A stretch of DNA of 54,354 nt from an uncultured Lachnospiraceae bacterium (GTDB lineage: Bacteria; Bacillota; Clostridia; Lachnospirales; Lachnospiraceae): assembly GCA_902780385.1 (NCBI GenBank), contig CACZFF010000011.1, forward strand, positions 1-54,354, in the 5' to 3' direction. Positions 23,993 through 33,493 of this stretch are shown here, in pieces (the first letter of the stretch is position 1; every line of letters begins with the position of its first letter). The position numbers were made by a program, and so were the translations under genes. The notes under the pieces are model-generated. The model searched no databases, had not been told where the DNA came from, and was given only the letters and a program-made list of their open reading frames with translations.

Positions 23993-25102
23993 TTACAGAG
24001 TGTCACTGTGTTTGATATAGCCGACCGAGCCGGGCTCAGCAAGGATCTTGTTCTCATGGACGATCTTTGCATATTTGTCGACTACCTGGTTCTGGATGAC
24101 GACATTCTCACCGATCTCTGCATATGCCAGGACGATGCAGCCCTTGACAACAGCGCCCTTGCCGATCACGACGCCGCGGCCGATAACGGAATCTTCCACT
24201 GTGCCGTGGACTTCGCAGCCGTTGGAGATCAGGGAATTCTTGACCTCTGCCTCATCATAGAACTGAGTCGGGCAGGAATCGGAGGTTCTGGTGTAGATCG
24301 GCCAGTCGGAGGTGAACAGGGTTGCGGACTCGTCGATGTCGATCAGAGCCTCGTTTGCCTTGTAGTAGGTCTCCAGGCTGGTGATAGGAGCGAAGAAGCC
24401 GTGGTGCTCAACGGCACGGACATCCAGCTCGCCGCACTTGGCGTTGACGATGTTGGCCAGTGTGTAGACGGAAGAGGTCTCACGTGCTGCAAACATAAGG
24501 TCGAGCAGGAGATCTTTCTTCATGACATAGGACTCCATGAACATGTCCTTGTTGTCCTCGTCGCCCAGGTTGGGAGTGACGGATGTGACCTTGTCGCCGT
24601 CCAGTGTCAGAGCGTTGCAGGTGGAATAGCCTTCCCTGGCGTCAAATACTTTGTGATAGAGCAGAGTGATGTCTGCGCCGGATTTGACGTGCTCCTGAAG
24701 AAGCTCATCATAGTTCTGTGCAAATACCATGCAGCTGGGAGCGATCACGACATAATCCTTGGTCTGACGGCGGATATAGTCGATGTTCGAGAACAGTGCG
24801 TTGATATTTGTGTTGTAGATGGAATTGACCAGCTCTTCGTTGGGAACGATGATCTGGATTCTGCCGCGCTTGGAGTTGATGTTGTAGTGACGGCCGGTGC
24901 CGATGTGGGCTACCAGGGAGCGGGGCTTCTTTGTGATATAAACCTGGATATTATTGATTCCGCTGTTGCTGAAGTTGGAGATCGGGAAATCGATCACACG
25001 GAATCTGCCGAGGAAGGAGAAAGCGCCGATCGGACGATAGTCCTGCATACCATCAACTTTATGCTCCGGTGAAGATGTTACGATACCAAATGCTTTTGCC
25101 AT
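23993..25102 (-). CDS. glgD: GlgD, regulatory subunit-like ADP-glucose pyrophosphorylase
   Basis: With GlgC this makes ADP-glucose, the donor for glycogen synthesis. The 369-residue protein has the nucleotidyltransferase fold and a C-terminal left-handed beta-helix of hexapeptide repeats (about residues 280-350). The N-terminal motif is degenerate: FGIVTSSPEH replaces GGRGSRL, as in other Firmicute GlgD proteins, so it is probably a structural or regulatory partner. It is 15 bases downstream of glgC and should be translated from the same transcript. The start follows AGGGGAGGA. Confidence 0.92.
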   Translation of the reverse strand: MAKAFGIVTSSPEHKVDGMQDYRPIGAFSFLGRFRVIDFPISNFSNSGINNIQVYITKKPRSLVAHIGTGRHYNINSKRGRIQIIVPNEELVNSIYNTNINALFSNIDYIRRQTKDYVVIAPSCMVFAQNYDELLQEHVKSGADITLLYHKVFDAREGYSTCNALTLDGDKVTSVTPNLGDEDNKDMFMESYVMKKDLLLDLMFAARETSSVYTLANIVNAKCGELDVRAVEHHGFFAPITSLETYYKANEALIDIDESATLFTSDWPIYTRTSDSCPTQFYDEAEVKNSLISNGCEVHGTVEDSVIGRGVVIGKGAVVKGCIVLAYAEIGENVVIQNQVVDKYAKIVHENKILAEPGSVGYIKHSDTL

Positions 25103-25117
25103 TGTTTTGTCCTCCCC

Positions 25118-26254
25118 TTAAACATCCTGCGCCTGCAGCAGGATTTCCTTGCTGTCGGCGCTGCCGATGACTGCGTCTGCAGCAATCTTGACATTGTCAG
25201 CAACCAGTGCTCTGGTGACGACTGCGCCGTCGCCTACGACTACGCCGGGCATCAGGACAGAATCGATGACCTGCGCACCGGTGCCTACAGTCGCGCCGGT
25301 GAAGATAACGGAATTTTTGACCTTGCCGTCAACGCGGCAGCCCTGTGTGATGTACGCACGGTCAATATCAGCATTCGGTCCGATGTAAGCGGGCAGGCCA
25401 AGAAGTCCTGCAGAATCCTCGGTATAGATCTTCCATGTGGGATCATCGAGGTTCAGCTCGCAGTTCTCATCGAGCAGATCCATGTTTGCTTCCCAGAGAG
25501 AATCGATGGTTCCGACATCCTTCCAGTAGCCTTCGAACTTGAATGCTACGAGCTTGTCGCCTGCGTTCAGCAGAGTCGGGATGATGTTCTTGCCGAAGTC
25601 GTGATCGGAATTGGGATCATCCATATCTGCTACGAGAAGCTCACGGAGTCTCGGCCAGGAGAAGATGTAAATACCCATGGAAGCAAGAGTGCTGCGGGGA
25701 TTTGCGGGCTTCTCTTCGAAGTCGATGATGTTGTCGTCATCATCGGTGATCATGATGCCGAAACGGCTTGCCTCTTCAATCGGAACGGGCATGACTGCGA
25801 TGGTTGCCGCCGCGTCTTTCTCCTTGTGGCAATCAAGCATCTTGTCATAGTTCATCTTGTAAATATGGTCGCCGGAGAGGACAAGAAGGTATTCGGGATT
25901 GTAGCTGTCGATGAAATCAATATTCTGGGAGATAGCATCTGCAGTTCCACGGAAAACTTCAAGTCCGGAATCAGCTTTTTCACGAGGAGTCAGGACGAAA
26001 ACGCCGCTGTCCTTGGTGTCAAGGCCCCAAAGGCCTCCCTTTGCAACGTAGCTGTTCAGAAGTACAGATTCATACTGTGTCAGAACGCCGACAACATCGA
26101 TGCCGCTGTTGGCGCAGTTACTGAGGGGGAAATCGACGATGCGGTATTTTCCACCGTATGCAACTGCAGGCTTCGCCACTTTGTTGGTGAGATCATGCAG
26201 ACGACTTCCCCGACCACCGGCCAGGATCATTGCTAACATTTCAGTTTGTTTCAT
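25118..26254 (-). CDS. glgC: GlgC, glucose-1-phosphate adenylyltransferase
   Basis: Catalyses ATP + glucose-1-phosphate to ADP-glucose + PPi, the committed step of glycogen synthesis. 378 residues. Substrate motifs are GGRGSRL near the start, an [10 protein letters not shown] site, EKPANPRS and [10 protein letters not shown], with the beta-helix at the end. First gene of glgC-glgD; no glycogen synthase or branching enzyme follows. A consensus-like promoter and a ~250-base leader precede it. Confidence 0.94.
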   Translation of the reverse strand: MKQTEMLAMILAGGRGSRLHDLTNKVAKPAVAYGGKYRIVDFPLSNCANSGIDVVGVLTQYESVLLNSYVAKGGLWGLDTKDSGVFVLTPREKADSGLEVFRGTADAISQNIDFIDSYNPEYLLVLSGDHIYKMNYDKMLDCHKEKDAAATIAVMPVPIEEASRFGIMITDDDDNIIDFEEKPANPRSTLASMGIYIFSWPRLRELLVADMDDPNSDHDFGKNIIPTLLNAGDKLVAFKFEGYWKDVGTIDSLWEANMDLLDENCELNLDDPTWKIYTEDSAGLLGLPAYIGPNADIDRAYITQGCRVDGKVKNSVIFTGATVGTGAQVIDSVLMPGVVVGDGAVVTRALVADNVKIAADAVIGSADSKEILLQAQDV

Positions 26255-26508
26255 GATGAGCCCTCTCTTTCATTATTTATAGCAGCGTTTGGAACCGGAC
26301 ATATGAACACTCTTTACTCTGGGGTCTGATCAAAAGAGATTCCCCCGCTCGGAACAGCCGTTCCGGATCGTACAGGGGATCTGGATTTTACGAAAAACCA
26401 GAACATTTTTACGCTTTCACCGACCGGATCCTTTTGCGACAACTCCCTGCCGCATGGTGTCATCTGCTACTGCCGGTAAACACGACAGGCAGGACGCAAC
26501 TTATACAT
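26255..26508 (-). other. Long 5' leader of glgC
   Basis: About 250 bases separate the putative promoter from the glgC ATG. On the minus strand it contains GATCCCC pairing with GGGGGAATC around a GGAAC/GTTCC hairpin (about 26334-26378). I do not recognise a known riboswitch class. No reading frame in it looks coding. Confidence 0.4.
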
Positions 26509-26537
26509 ATTGTACAGTAATAAAAGATTAAAGTAAA
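26509..26537 (-). promoter_or_regulatory. Promoter of glgC-glgD
   Basis: On the minus strand TTTACT (26532-26537) and TACAAT (26509-26514) are 17 bases apart. It lies in an AT-rich stretch otherwise free of genes. Confidence 0.6.
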
Positions 26538-26722
26538 TATTCTTTGTCGGAATGCATAAGAATTTTACTTTTTACTTTTTCTTAAGGGTTTATTCGAAAA
26601 AACAGCTAAAGCCTGCTTACTGTCAGGAAGGTCTTGAAAAATAGTCTGGAGCGGGCTTCATCAGGCAGTCCGGCCCTACCCCGGTCAGAGAGCGGTTTAT
26701 ACGATATTTTGCGGGCTGTAAA

Positions 26723-26750
26723 TTGACAGAGAATAATGATATGATAATAA
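26723..26750 (+). promoter_or_regulatory. Putative promoter of the zinc-ribbon/YARHG gene
   Basis: TTGACA (26723-26728) and TAATAA (26745-26750) are 16 bases apart, about 240 bases before the gene start. Confidence 0.45.
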
Positions 26751-26835
26751 GAGTCACTGATAGACCATTGTTTTTTTCACTTCTATATGTTATAGGTAAG
26801 AGGATTTTTTGAGGATCGCAGAGGACTATTATTAT

Positions 26836-26883
26836 AAGGAACAGAGAGTGTTGATTATTAAGGAACAGAGAATGTTGATTGTC
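26836..26883 (+). repeat. 24-bp tandem duplication in a leader
   Basis: Two units of AAGGAACAGAG(A)(A/G)TGTTGATT lie head to tail in the leader of the YARHG gene. Each carries an AAGGA ribosome-site-like sequence and a TTG. Confidence 0.7.
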
Positions 26884-26992
26884 ATCGGAAATTAATCAGA
26901 AAACAGTCGGAAATATTGATAAGGAATACTCATACCTGGATATTCCTGCGGGAATATTTATACGGCAGTACATGAATGAAAGGAAAAAAGAT

Positions 26993-28357
26993 ATGCGCAA
27001 ATGTATATATTGCGGAATGCCCATGGAAGATGATGATTTATTCTGCACACGCTGCGGAAAAGAGGTTCCCGGGGACAGGGCAGGGAAAACTCCGGAGACA
27101 TCAGACAGCAGGAAAGATTACGGCCGGGATGATTATGATCCGGATGATTATGACGTCGAGGGAGTCGATGAAGAATATGAAGAGTACGAAGAAGAGGAGA
27201 GGGGCAGCAGATTTGACCGCGGCACCATTATCATGCTGAGTGCGGCTGCAGTACTTCTGCTGATACTCGGTGTTCTGCTCTTCAATATTATGCATATTTC
27301 CAATCCGGGTAAGGACAGCACCAAGGATGATGAGATCGCTGTTTACAACAATGAAAGCAGTCAGGAACAGAACCTGAACGAGGGGCGGCAGACTCCCGCC
27401 TCCGGACCTTCAGAAGAAACTTCCGAACAGACTCCGGCAGCGGACGAGGATACGTATTCTGACACACAGGACAGCAGTCAGCAGACCGATCCTTCTGCTG
27501 TCGAAGTTCCCGACACAGATACGGACACAGATGCCGAGGAGCAGCAGAGAAAGGAAGAGGAAGAGAAAAAGAAAGAAGAGCAGCAGAGAGCGGAAGAGGA
27601 GAGGTCACAGGAACCTCAGCAGGAGACTTCTGAGGAAGACGATGACTATTATGAGGATGAAAACGCGGGCCAGGATGACTATGCCGGTGAGGAAGACGAT
27701 GAGTATGGCTGGACCGTCGATGAAGACGGCAATGAAGTCTATTATCCCGAAGACGGCGAGGAGTATGAGGGAGATGACCAGACCGGCGGTGTAAGTCAGC
27801 AGAGTGTCCCTGAGACAGACAGGGGTGCAGTTTCTGCTTCAGGCGGTACACGCGCTCAGGCCGGCCGCGCAGCCTCCGGCTCTGAAGATGCTGCACCTGA
27901 AGAAGGCAGCACTCCGGATGCTGTTGCCGCAAATGCCCTTGAAGGGAGCGGCGCTTCAGATGCCCCCGCCGCTCATGCTCCGGCAGAGAGCCCCGCAGCC
28001 TCTGGCTCGGAAGTCACTGCCCTTGCAGGGAGCGGAGCTTCGAATGGCTCCGAATATATACTGCCGGACAGCAACAGCCGCCTGTATACCAGGGAAGAAC
28101 TGAGCGGACTCGATGACAATACCCTGCAGCTGGCCATCAACGAGATCTATGCGCGCCACGGCAGAAAGTTCAATACAGAGAGCATGCAGGCGTATTTTGA
28201 CGGCAAATCCTGGTACAGCGGAACGGTGGACCCGGAAGTCTTCGACGGAAATGAAGCAGCATATTTCAATGAATATGAAATCAAAAACAGGGAACTGCTG
28301 TCCTCGATCCGCGCGGAGCGTCAGGAAGCAGCCGGCACAGCTGGTCAGCAATTATAA
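26993..28357 (+). CDS. Zinc-ribbon, single-pass membrane protein with YARHG domain
   Basis: In order over 454 residues: a zinc ribbon with C4/C7 and C18/C21 (MRKCIYCGMP and FCTRCGKE); an acidic/Tyr stretch; one membrane helix (about 79-103); a long Glu/Asp/Gln/Ser/Ala-rich, probably disordered and extracytoplasmic region (about 110-370); and a C-terminal YARHG domain (about 375-445, with the NEIYARHGRKF motif). YARHG is a proposed extracellular binding module. Start ATG 26993 has AAAGGA 8 bases upstream; upstream in-frame codons lack a site. An IS element sits directly at its stop codon. Function unknown. Confidence 0.75.
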   Translation: MRKCIYCGMPMEDDDLFCTRCGKEVPGDRAGKTPETSDSRKDYGRDDYDPDDYDVEGVDEEYEEYEEEERGSRFDRGTIIMLSAAAVLLLILGVLLFNIMHISNPGKDSTKDDEIAVYNNESSQEQNLNEGRQTPASGPSEETSEQTPAADEDTYSDTQDSSQQTDPSAVEVPDTDTDTDAEEQQRKEEEEKKKEEQQRAEEERSQEPQQETSEEDDDYYEDENAGQDDYAGEEDDEYGWTVDEDGNEVYYPEDGEEYEGDDQTGGVSQQSVPETDRGAVSASGGTRAQAGRAASGSEDAAPEEGSTPDAVAANALEGSGASDAPAAHAPAESPAASGSEVTALAGSGASNGSEYILPDSNSRLYTREELSGLDDNTLQLAINEIYARHGRKFNTESMQAYFDGKSWYSGTVDPEVFDGNEAAYFNEYEIKNRELLSSIRAERQEAAGTAGQQL

Positions 28358-29949
28358 ATTACTAAAACTTCCCACACCAAAAAGGTGTGAATAACCTTGA
28401 AAACTCAATAATACAGACAATAAAAAGGGCATAGATCCTGTATCTTTGGTACAATTGAATTGTCCAGAAACAACCATACCCAAGGAGGTTTTCTATGCCA
28501 ATTTCAATTCTACCACAGGATCAGGATGGACAGGAAATTTATAACGCAATTTCTTTATTTTTTTCCAATTTTAAGATTGGAAATCTTCTCCGTAAATGCA
28601 ATGCTCAAAAAGAAAAAGGTGTTCCGGTGCTTGATATCTTCAAGTATAAGCACTGCAACGCCTTTTCCGACCGCAGCATGTACATGCAGCAGAAGACCGG
28701 CTCCTTCAAAGAGTCCTTTTCAAAGAATACGTTCTACCGTTTTCTGAACAATCCGAAGATAAACTGGCTGCGCTTTACGACACTTCTTTCAAAAGCGGTA
28801 GCTGATGCTGTCGAGCCGTTAACAGCGGATGACCGTGTCAATGCTTTTGTCGTCGATGACAGTCTGTTTGAGCGCACAAGCTGCAGAAAGACTGAACTCG
28901 GATCCCGCGTGTTTGATCATGTATCGATGAAATACAAAAAGGGATACCGTCTCATGACTGTTGGCTGGACGGACGGGAATACGTTTCTCCCCGTAAACAG
29001 CTGCCTCCTCGCTTCTTCAAAAGAAAGCAACCTCATTGGTCCGGTAGATCATTTTGATGGACGTTCACTGGCTGCAAGACGAAGAAAACTTGCGCAGATG
29101 AAGGGGACAGAGGCTATGATCGAACTGCTGAAATGCGCCCGGTCTGCCGGTCATCGCGCCGACTATGTCCTTTTCGATACCTGGTTCTCCAGTCCGGCCC
29201 AGCTTATTGCAGTGAAAAAACTGGGGCTTGATTCCATTGCGATGATCAAGAAGAGTAACCGGATATACTACGAATATAAAGACGAGCAGTGTTCCATCAA
29301 GAAGATCTTCGGTATCTGTAAAAAACGTCCTGGCCGCAGCAGATATCTTCTCTCCGTAAATGTCATGGTCGGGAAAGATCAAAAGATCCCCGCAAAGATC
29401 GTCTGTGTCCGCAACAAGAAGAATAGGAAGGACTGGATCGCTTTTATCTGTACTAACCCGGATCTCTCCGAAGATGAGATCATCAGGATCTATGGAAAAA
29501 GATGGCAGATAGAGGTATTTTTCAAGACCTGCAAGACATATCTGAACCTGATCACGGAGTGCCATAGCCTCTCTTATGACGCTCTGACAGCTCATACGGC
29601 CATCGTTTTTTCCAGATATCTGATGATCGCGATGGAACAGCGGCGTAACGAGGATGAACGGACCCTTGGAGAGATCTTTTTCTTCTTCACGGATGAATTG
29701 GCGGATATGACTTTCGGAGAATCATTCCAGATCATCCTAAACATCATGATAGACAGTGTTTGCGCCATCTTCCAGCCTACAGAAGAACAATTACAGCTGT
29801 TCATTGACATGTTTGTTGGCCGACTTCCGGAATATATTCGGAACTCACTGGCGAAAGCCGCATTGGCATCTTAAAGATACTATCTGATTGCCTGTATTAT
29901 TGAGTTTTCAAGGTGTAGAGCCCATTTTAGTTATGGGAAGTTTTAGTAA
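28358..29949 (+). mobile_element. IS4-family insertion sequence
   Basis: Terminal inverted repeats TTACTAAAACTTCCCA (from 28359) and TGGGAAGTTTTAGTAA (to 29949) bound the element. A second, subterminal 23-bp inverted repeat (about 28394-28416 with 29892-29914) could fold the transcript back at both ends. ATTATAA flanks both sides (28351-28357 and 29950-29956) as a target duplication. One transposase gene occupies most of the 1.6 kb. Both ends and the gene are intact, so it may be active. Confidence 0.85.
28495..29874 (+). CDS. IS4-family DDE transposase
   Basis: 459 residues. The catalytic triad candidates are D121 (VVDDS), D228 (LFDTW) and E340. The IS4 signature Y-x2-R-x3-E-x6-K is exact: Y333, R336, E340, K347. 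AAGGAGG precedes ATG 28495. The frame is full length with no visible damage. Confidence 0.92.
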   Translation: MPISILPQDQDGQEIYNAISLFFSNFKIGNLLRKCNAQKEKGVPVLDIFKYKHCNAFSDRSMYMQQKTGSFKESFSKNTFYRFLNNPKINWLRFTTLLSKAVADAVEPLTADDRVNAFVVDDSLFERTSCRKTELGSRVFDHVSMKYKKGYRLMTVGWTDGNTFLPVNSCLLASSKESNLIGPVDHFDGRSLAARRRKLAQMKGTEAMIELLKCARSAGHRADYVLFDTWFSSPAQLIAVKKLGLDSIAMIKKSNRIYYEYKDEQCSIKKIFGICKKRPGRSRYLLSVNVMVGKDQKIPAKIVCVRNKKNRKDWIAFICTNPDLSEDEIIRIYGKRWQIEVFFKTCKTYLNLITECHSLSYDALTAHTAIVFSRYLMIAMEQRRNEDERTLGEIFFFFTDELADMTFGESFQIILNIMIDSVCAIFQPTEEQLQLFIDMFVGRLPEYIRNSLAKAALAS

Positions 29950-30001
29950 ATTATAATAAATATTATTGCTGCACAGGTGCGATCCGGCATGAGAGGTAAG
30001 G

Positions 30002-31132
30002 ATGGAAGAAAAAAAGAATAATGCAGCCGCTTCAGGCGGACAGAAGAAAGGAACAGGGAACTGGAAAAAAATTGTGATCATCTGTCTGGCACTTGTGCTG
30101 GCTGCGGCGGCGTACGGATGGTACACTTATAACCTTCCGGCAAAGCGCCTTGAGCGTGCTCTGAAGAAAGCGGACGCCCTGATGGAGGAGCACAACTACG
30201 AAGCAGCATCCTCGGCCTATGAAAAGTCACAGGATATCAACGGCGTGAGCCCGCAGGCGCTGCAGGGGCAGATTCTTGCCGAACTCTACAGAACAGATGA
30301 GATGGCGGCCAAGGCATCGGATATCCCTTCCCGCGCGCAGGTCTGTGATCAGTATGCGCAGATCATGCAGCTGTGTGACGACGCCATGGCGGCGGTGCAG
30401 GATACATCCGACGAACGTTTTACACAGCCCCGGACCGATGCAGAGCAAAAACGTACAAGCCTGCAGAAGGGGATTGCTGCTGAATATGAGAAAGTGGACT
30501 GTGTCGTGGAGACAGAGGACCGCTCCGGCAGCGTCCGCCTTCCCGACGGAAGCGATATTCCCTACACACAGTATTTTGACCTTGCAAAAGTGCAGGATGA
30601 ATACTACCCTTATTCGGAAATCATCGATGCTGCCCTGAAACAGGATATGGATGACTATTTTGCGGATCCCGCGAACGACATTTCTGCTGCGGTCAAGACC
30701 GTCGGCGCAGCCGCAAAAGACGCTGTCTACCGCGATTATGTCGGTGTAGAGGGCTTCTATTCAGGCCGGGGACTTCTATGTGTCCGGATGGCACATGTTC
30801 AGGTTTCCGGCAATTCACAGAAAAATGATTACTGCGGTATGACCTTCCGTCTCTCGGACGGCGCACAGGTCTCTCTTCCGGAAATAGCGGAAATGACGGA
30901 CATCGGCCTTCGCCGCACTGTCAGGCGAAGAATCTGGTCATTTGTCGAGCAGCAGGGCTACACAGATATTCTGAAGGCCGACGTAGAAGACTATGTGGAA
31001 AAAACCGATCCTGCGGACTTTAAATACTGCATCCGGGACGATGGGACCCTCTGTCTGATCGTCGACCAGACAGCCCCTTTCTTTGAGGGGAGACAGGAAA
31101 TCCTGGAAATACCGCTTGAATTGGAAGATTAG
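30002..31132 (+). CDS. Single-pass membrane protein with RsiV/DUF3298-like C-terminus
   Basis: 376 residues: a Lys-rich N-terminus, one membrane helix (about 23-43), an alpha-helical TPR-like segment (about 48-160), and a C-terminal domain in which TFRLSDGAQVSLPEIAEM, an IW..V helix and the final EIPLELED recall DUF3298/RsiV extracellular domains. That similarity is by eye. It begins 52 bases after the IS element. Before that insertion it would have followed the YARHG gene closely on the same strand, so the two were probably co-transcribed. Function unknown. Confidence 0.6.
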   Translation: MEEKKNNAAASGGQKKGTGNWKKIVIICLALVLAAAAYGWYTYNLPAKRLERALKKADALMEEHNYEAASSAYEKSQDINGVSPQALQGQILAELYRTDEMAAKASDIPSRAQVCDQYAQIMQLCDDAMAAVQDTSDERFTQPRTDAEQKRTSLQKGIAAEYEKVDCVVETEDRSGSVRLPDGSDIPYTQYFDLAKVQDEYYPYSEIIDAALKQDMDDYFADPANDISAAVKTVGAAAKDAVYRDYVGVEGFYSGRGLLCVRMAHVQVSGNSQKNDYCGMTFRLSDGAQVSLPEIAEMTDIGLRRTVRRRIWSFVEQQGYTDILKADVEDYVEKTDPADFKYCIRDDGTLCLIVDQTAPFFEGRQEILEIPLELED

Positions 31133-31235
31133 CTGCTGTACAGGCCCGCCTGAAACGCGAGATGTTTTTTGCGGCTCTTTGGCCAAAAACCGCGAAAAAC
31201 CCTGAAAAACCCTGGTTAAAGATCAAAAGAATCAT

Positions 31236-31264
31236 TTGATAGAACGATTGTTATCTGGTAAAAT
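31236..31264 (+). promoter_or_regulatory. Promoter of the purO-purH operon
   Basis: TTGATA (31236-31241) and TAAAAT (31259-31264) have 17-base spacing. The transcript would carry a leader of about 270 bases. Confidence 0.6.
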
Positions 31265-31297
31265 CTTTTTTTACGTGTATATTTCATTTAGACAGTA

Positions 31298-31471
31298 GTT
31301 GCAAGTCACACAGCCACCAGACGCGAGGCGTTTTCGCGTGTTTTTTGCGCGAAAACCCGAGTTGAACGGCGTTGACACACTCGCAGAGTGTGTTGCGTGC
31401 AGCGTAAGCGCATCGGAATCACCGAACGCAACGTTACTTGGTCATACGCTGGCGAGCGTGTGACTGGTAAC
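31298..31471 (+). repeat. Structured hairpin element, copy A, with competing pairings
   Basis: The left end GTTGCAAGTCACAC (31298-31311) pairs with the right end GTGTGACTGGTAAC (31458-31471). The same right arm can instead pair locally: GTTAC/GTAAC and GTCATACGCT/AGCGTGTGAC with a GGCG loop (31433-31471). Inside are TTTTCGCG/CGCGAAAA and ACACACTC/GAGTGTGT hairpins. It could be a mobile-repeat relic or an RNA switch. Confidence 0.6.
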
Positions 31472-31540
31472 AGACAGTGAAAGGCACCGCGGATTTCCGC
31501 CGGGAAATCACTTGTGCCGGAAAGGGAAAAGGACAAAAAA

Positions 31541-32260
31541 ATGGCAGATCTGGAAAAAATTCTCCGCGAAGTCAGTTATCCGGGCAGAGGAATCACCATC
31601 GGCAGGAGCGCAGACGGCACAAAAGCGGTCATCGCTTATTTTATCATGGGCAGGAGCTCCAACAGCCGCAACAGGATTTTTGTAACGGAAGGTGACGGCA
31701 TCCGCACAGAGGCTTTTGACCCCTCCAAGATGGAAGATCCCAGCCTGATCATCTACGCGCCCGTCCGTGTTCTCGGCAATAAGACCATCGTTACCAACGG
31801 CGACCAGACCGACACCATCTATGAAGGCCTTGACCGCCAGATGACCTTTGAGCAGTCCCTGCGCAGCCGCGAGTTCGAGCCCGACGCGCCCAACTACACA
31901 CCCAGGATTTCCGGCGTCCTTCACGTGGAAGCCGGCAAGTACAACTTCGCCATGTCCATTCTCAAATCGGATGACGGAGACCCTTCCTCATGTCTGCGCC
32001 AGACCTTCGCTTACGAAAGTCCCGCAGCAGGCCAGGGCCGCTTCATCTCCACCTACCAGGGCGACGGCAGCCCCCTTCCCTCCTTCGCGGGAGAGCCTGT
32101 GAAACTCGCTTTTGACGATTCCTTCACAGCCGATATCGACACTTTTGCTGCCCGCATCTGGGACGCACTCAACGAAGACAACAAGGTCTCTCTTTTTGTC
32201 CGTTTCATCGACATCGCTACGGGCGCGGCAGAGAGCCGTATCATCAATAAGAATAAATAA
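31541..32260 (+). CDS. purO: IMP cyclohydrolase (PurO-like)
   Basis: Predicted to close FAICAR to IMP, the last step of purine synthesis. The 239-residue protein matches the IMP cyclohydrolase family, with GRGITIGRSADG, an AVIAYFIMGRSSNSRNR segment and YTPRISG motifs. ATG 31541 has AAAGGA upstream; the longer frame to 31514 lacks one. Downstream by 39 bases is a transformylase-only PurH. Together they replace the usual two-domain PurH. Confidence 0.85.
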   Translation: MADLEKILREVSYPGRGITIGRSADGTKAVIAYFIMGRSSNSRNRIFVTEGDGIRTEAFDPSKMEDPSLIIYAPVRVLGNKTIVTNGDQTDTIYEGLDRQMTFEQSLRSREFEPDAPNYTPRISGVLHVEAGKYNFAMSILKSDDGDPSSCLRQTFAYESPAAGQGRFISTYQGDGSPLPSFAGEPVKLAFDDSFTADIDTFAARIWDALNEDNKVSLFVRFIDIATGAAESRIINKNK

Positions 32261-32299
32261 TCAGGAATAATAAGTATTTTTTAGAAGGAAAGGAAAGCA

Positions 32300-33493
32300 A
32301 TGAGTACAGAGAAGATGACAGAACTTCAGCTGAAATACGGCTGCAACCCCAATCAGAAACCTTCACGCGTCTATATGGAAGACGGCAGCGAACTTCCCAT
32401 CACCGTGCTGAACGGCCGCCCCGGCTATATCAACCTGCTCGATGCCCTCAACGGCTACCAGCTGGTCAAGGAGCTCAAAAAGGCCACCGGCAAGCCCGCG
32501 GCCACTTCCTTTAAGCACGTGTCACCCGCCGGCGCAGCCATCGGCCTTCCCCTCACTGACGTGGAAAAGAAGATCTACTGGGTAGAGGACGCGGGAGAAC
32601 TCACTCCCCTGGCAAGTGCATATGCCCGTGCCCGCGGTGCCGACAGAATGTCCAGCTTCGGCGATTTCATCTCCCTGTCCGACAAGTGCGACGCCTGCAC
32701 TGCCAACCTGATCAAGCCCGAAGTCTCCGACGGTATCATTGCCCCCGCCTATGACGATGACGCCCTTGAGATCCTCAAGAGCAAGAAAAAAGGCAACTAC
32801 TGCGTCCTGCAGATGGATCCCGATTACGTTCCTGCTCCCATTGAGAAGAAACAGGTTTACGGCATCACCTTCGAACAGGGCCGCAACGAACTCGTTGTCG
32901 ACGACGCCCTTTTCGCAAACATTGTCACAAAGAATAAAGACCTGCCCGCCGCAGCCCGCGACGACATGGCCATCGCCCTCATCACCCTCAAGTATACCCA
33001 GTCCAACTCTGTATGCTTCGTCAAGGGCGGCCAGGCCATCGGCATCGGTGCCGGCCAGCAGTCCCGCATCCACTGCACACGCCTTGCCGGCCAGAAGGCC
33101 GACAACTGGTACCTGCGCCAGTGCCCCAAGGTACTCAACCTTCCCTTCAAAGAAGGTGTCCGCCGTGCAGACCGTGACAACGCCATCGACCTCTACATCG
33201 GCGAGGAATATATGGATGTTCTCGACGACGGCAAGTGGGAGGCACTCTTCACCGAGAAGCCCTCTGTTTTCACAGCAGAAGAAAAGAAAGCATGGCTGGC
33301 CGGCAACACAGACGTGACCCTCGGCTCCGACGCCTTCTTCCCCTTCGGAGACAACATTGAGCGCGCATACCGCAGCGGCGTCAAATACGTTGCCCAGCCC
33401 GGCGGCTCCATCCGCGACGACAACGTCATCGCAGCCTGCGACGCCCACGACATGGTCATGTGCTTCACCGGCATCCGCCTCTTCCACCATTAA
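32300..33493 (+). CDS. purH: Stand-alone AICAR transformylase (PurH transformylase domain)
   Basis: Transfers a formyl group from 10-formyl-tetrahydrofolate to AICAR. The 397-residue protein covers only the transformylase half of PurH; the N-terminal MGS-like cyclohydrolase domain is absent. The catalytic Lys-His pair is K72-H73 in [25 protein letters not shown] motif lies near the end. AAGGAAAGG precedes ATG 32300. It is co-directional with the purO-like gene, 39 bases upstream. Confidence 0.9.
   Translation: MSTEKMTELQLKYGCNPNQKPSRVYMEDGSELPITVLNGRPGYINLLDALNGYQLVKELKKATGKPAATSFKHVSPAGAAIGLPLTDVEKKIYWVEDAGELTPLASAYARARGADRMSSFGDFISLSDKCDACTANLIKPEVSDGIIAPAYDDDALEILKSKKKGNYCVLQMDPDYVPAPIEKKQVYGITFEQGRNELVVDDALFANIVTKNKDLPAAARDDMAIALITLKYTQSNSVCFVKGGQAIGIGAGQQSRIHCTRLAGQKADNWYLRQCPKVLNLPFKEGVRRADRDNAIDLYIGEEYMDVLDDGKWEALFTEKPSVFTAEEKKAWLAGNTDVTLGSDAFFPFGDNIERAYRSGVKYVAQPGGSIRDDNVIAACDAHDMVMCFTGIRLFHH

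Larger units (their letters stand above)
31133..31540 (+). other. Intergenic region and leader of the purine operon
   Basis: It holds an A/T-flanked GCGG/CCGC hairpin (about 31163-31200), a promoter (31236-31264) and a structured element (31298-31471). No protein frame looks real. No purine riboswitch consensus was found. Confidence 0.5.

Noticed and set aside
31133-31540. Purine riboswitch upstream of purO-purH
   Set aside because: The conserved purine aptamer loops are absent; the structured element present has a different layout.
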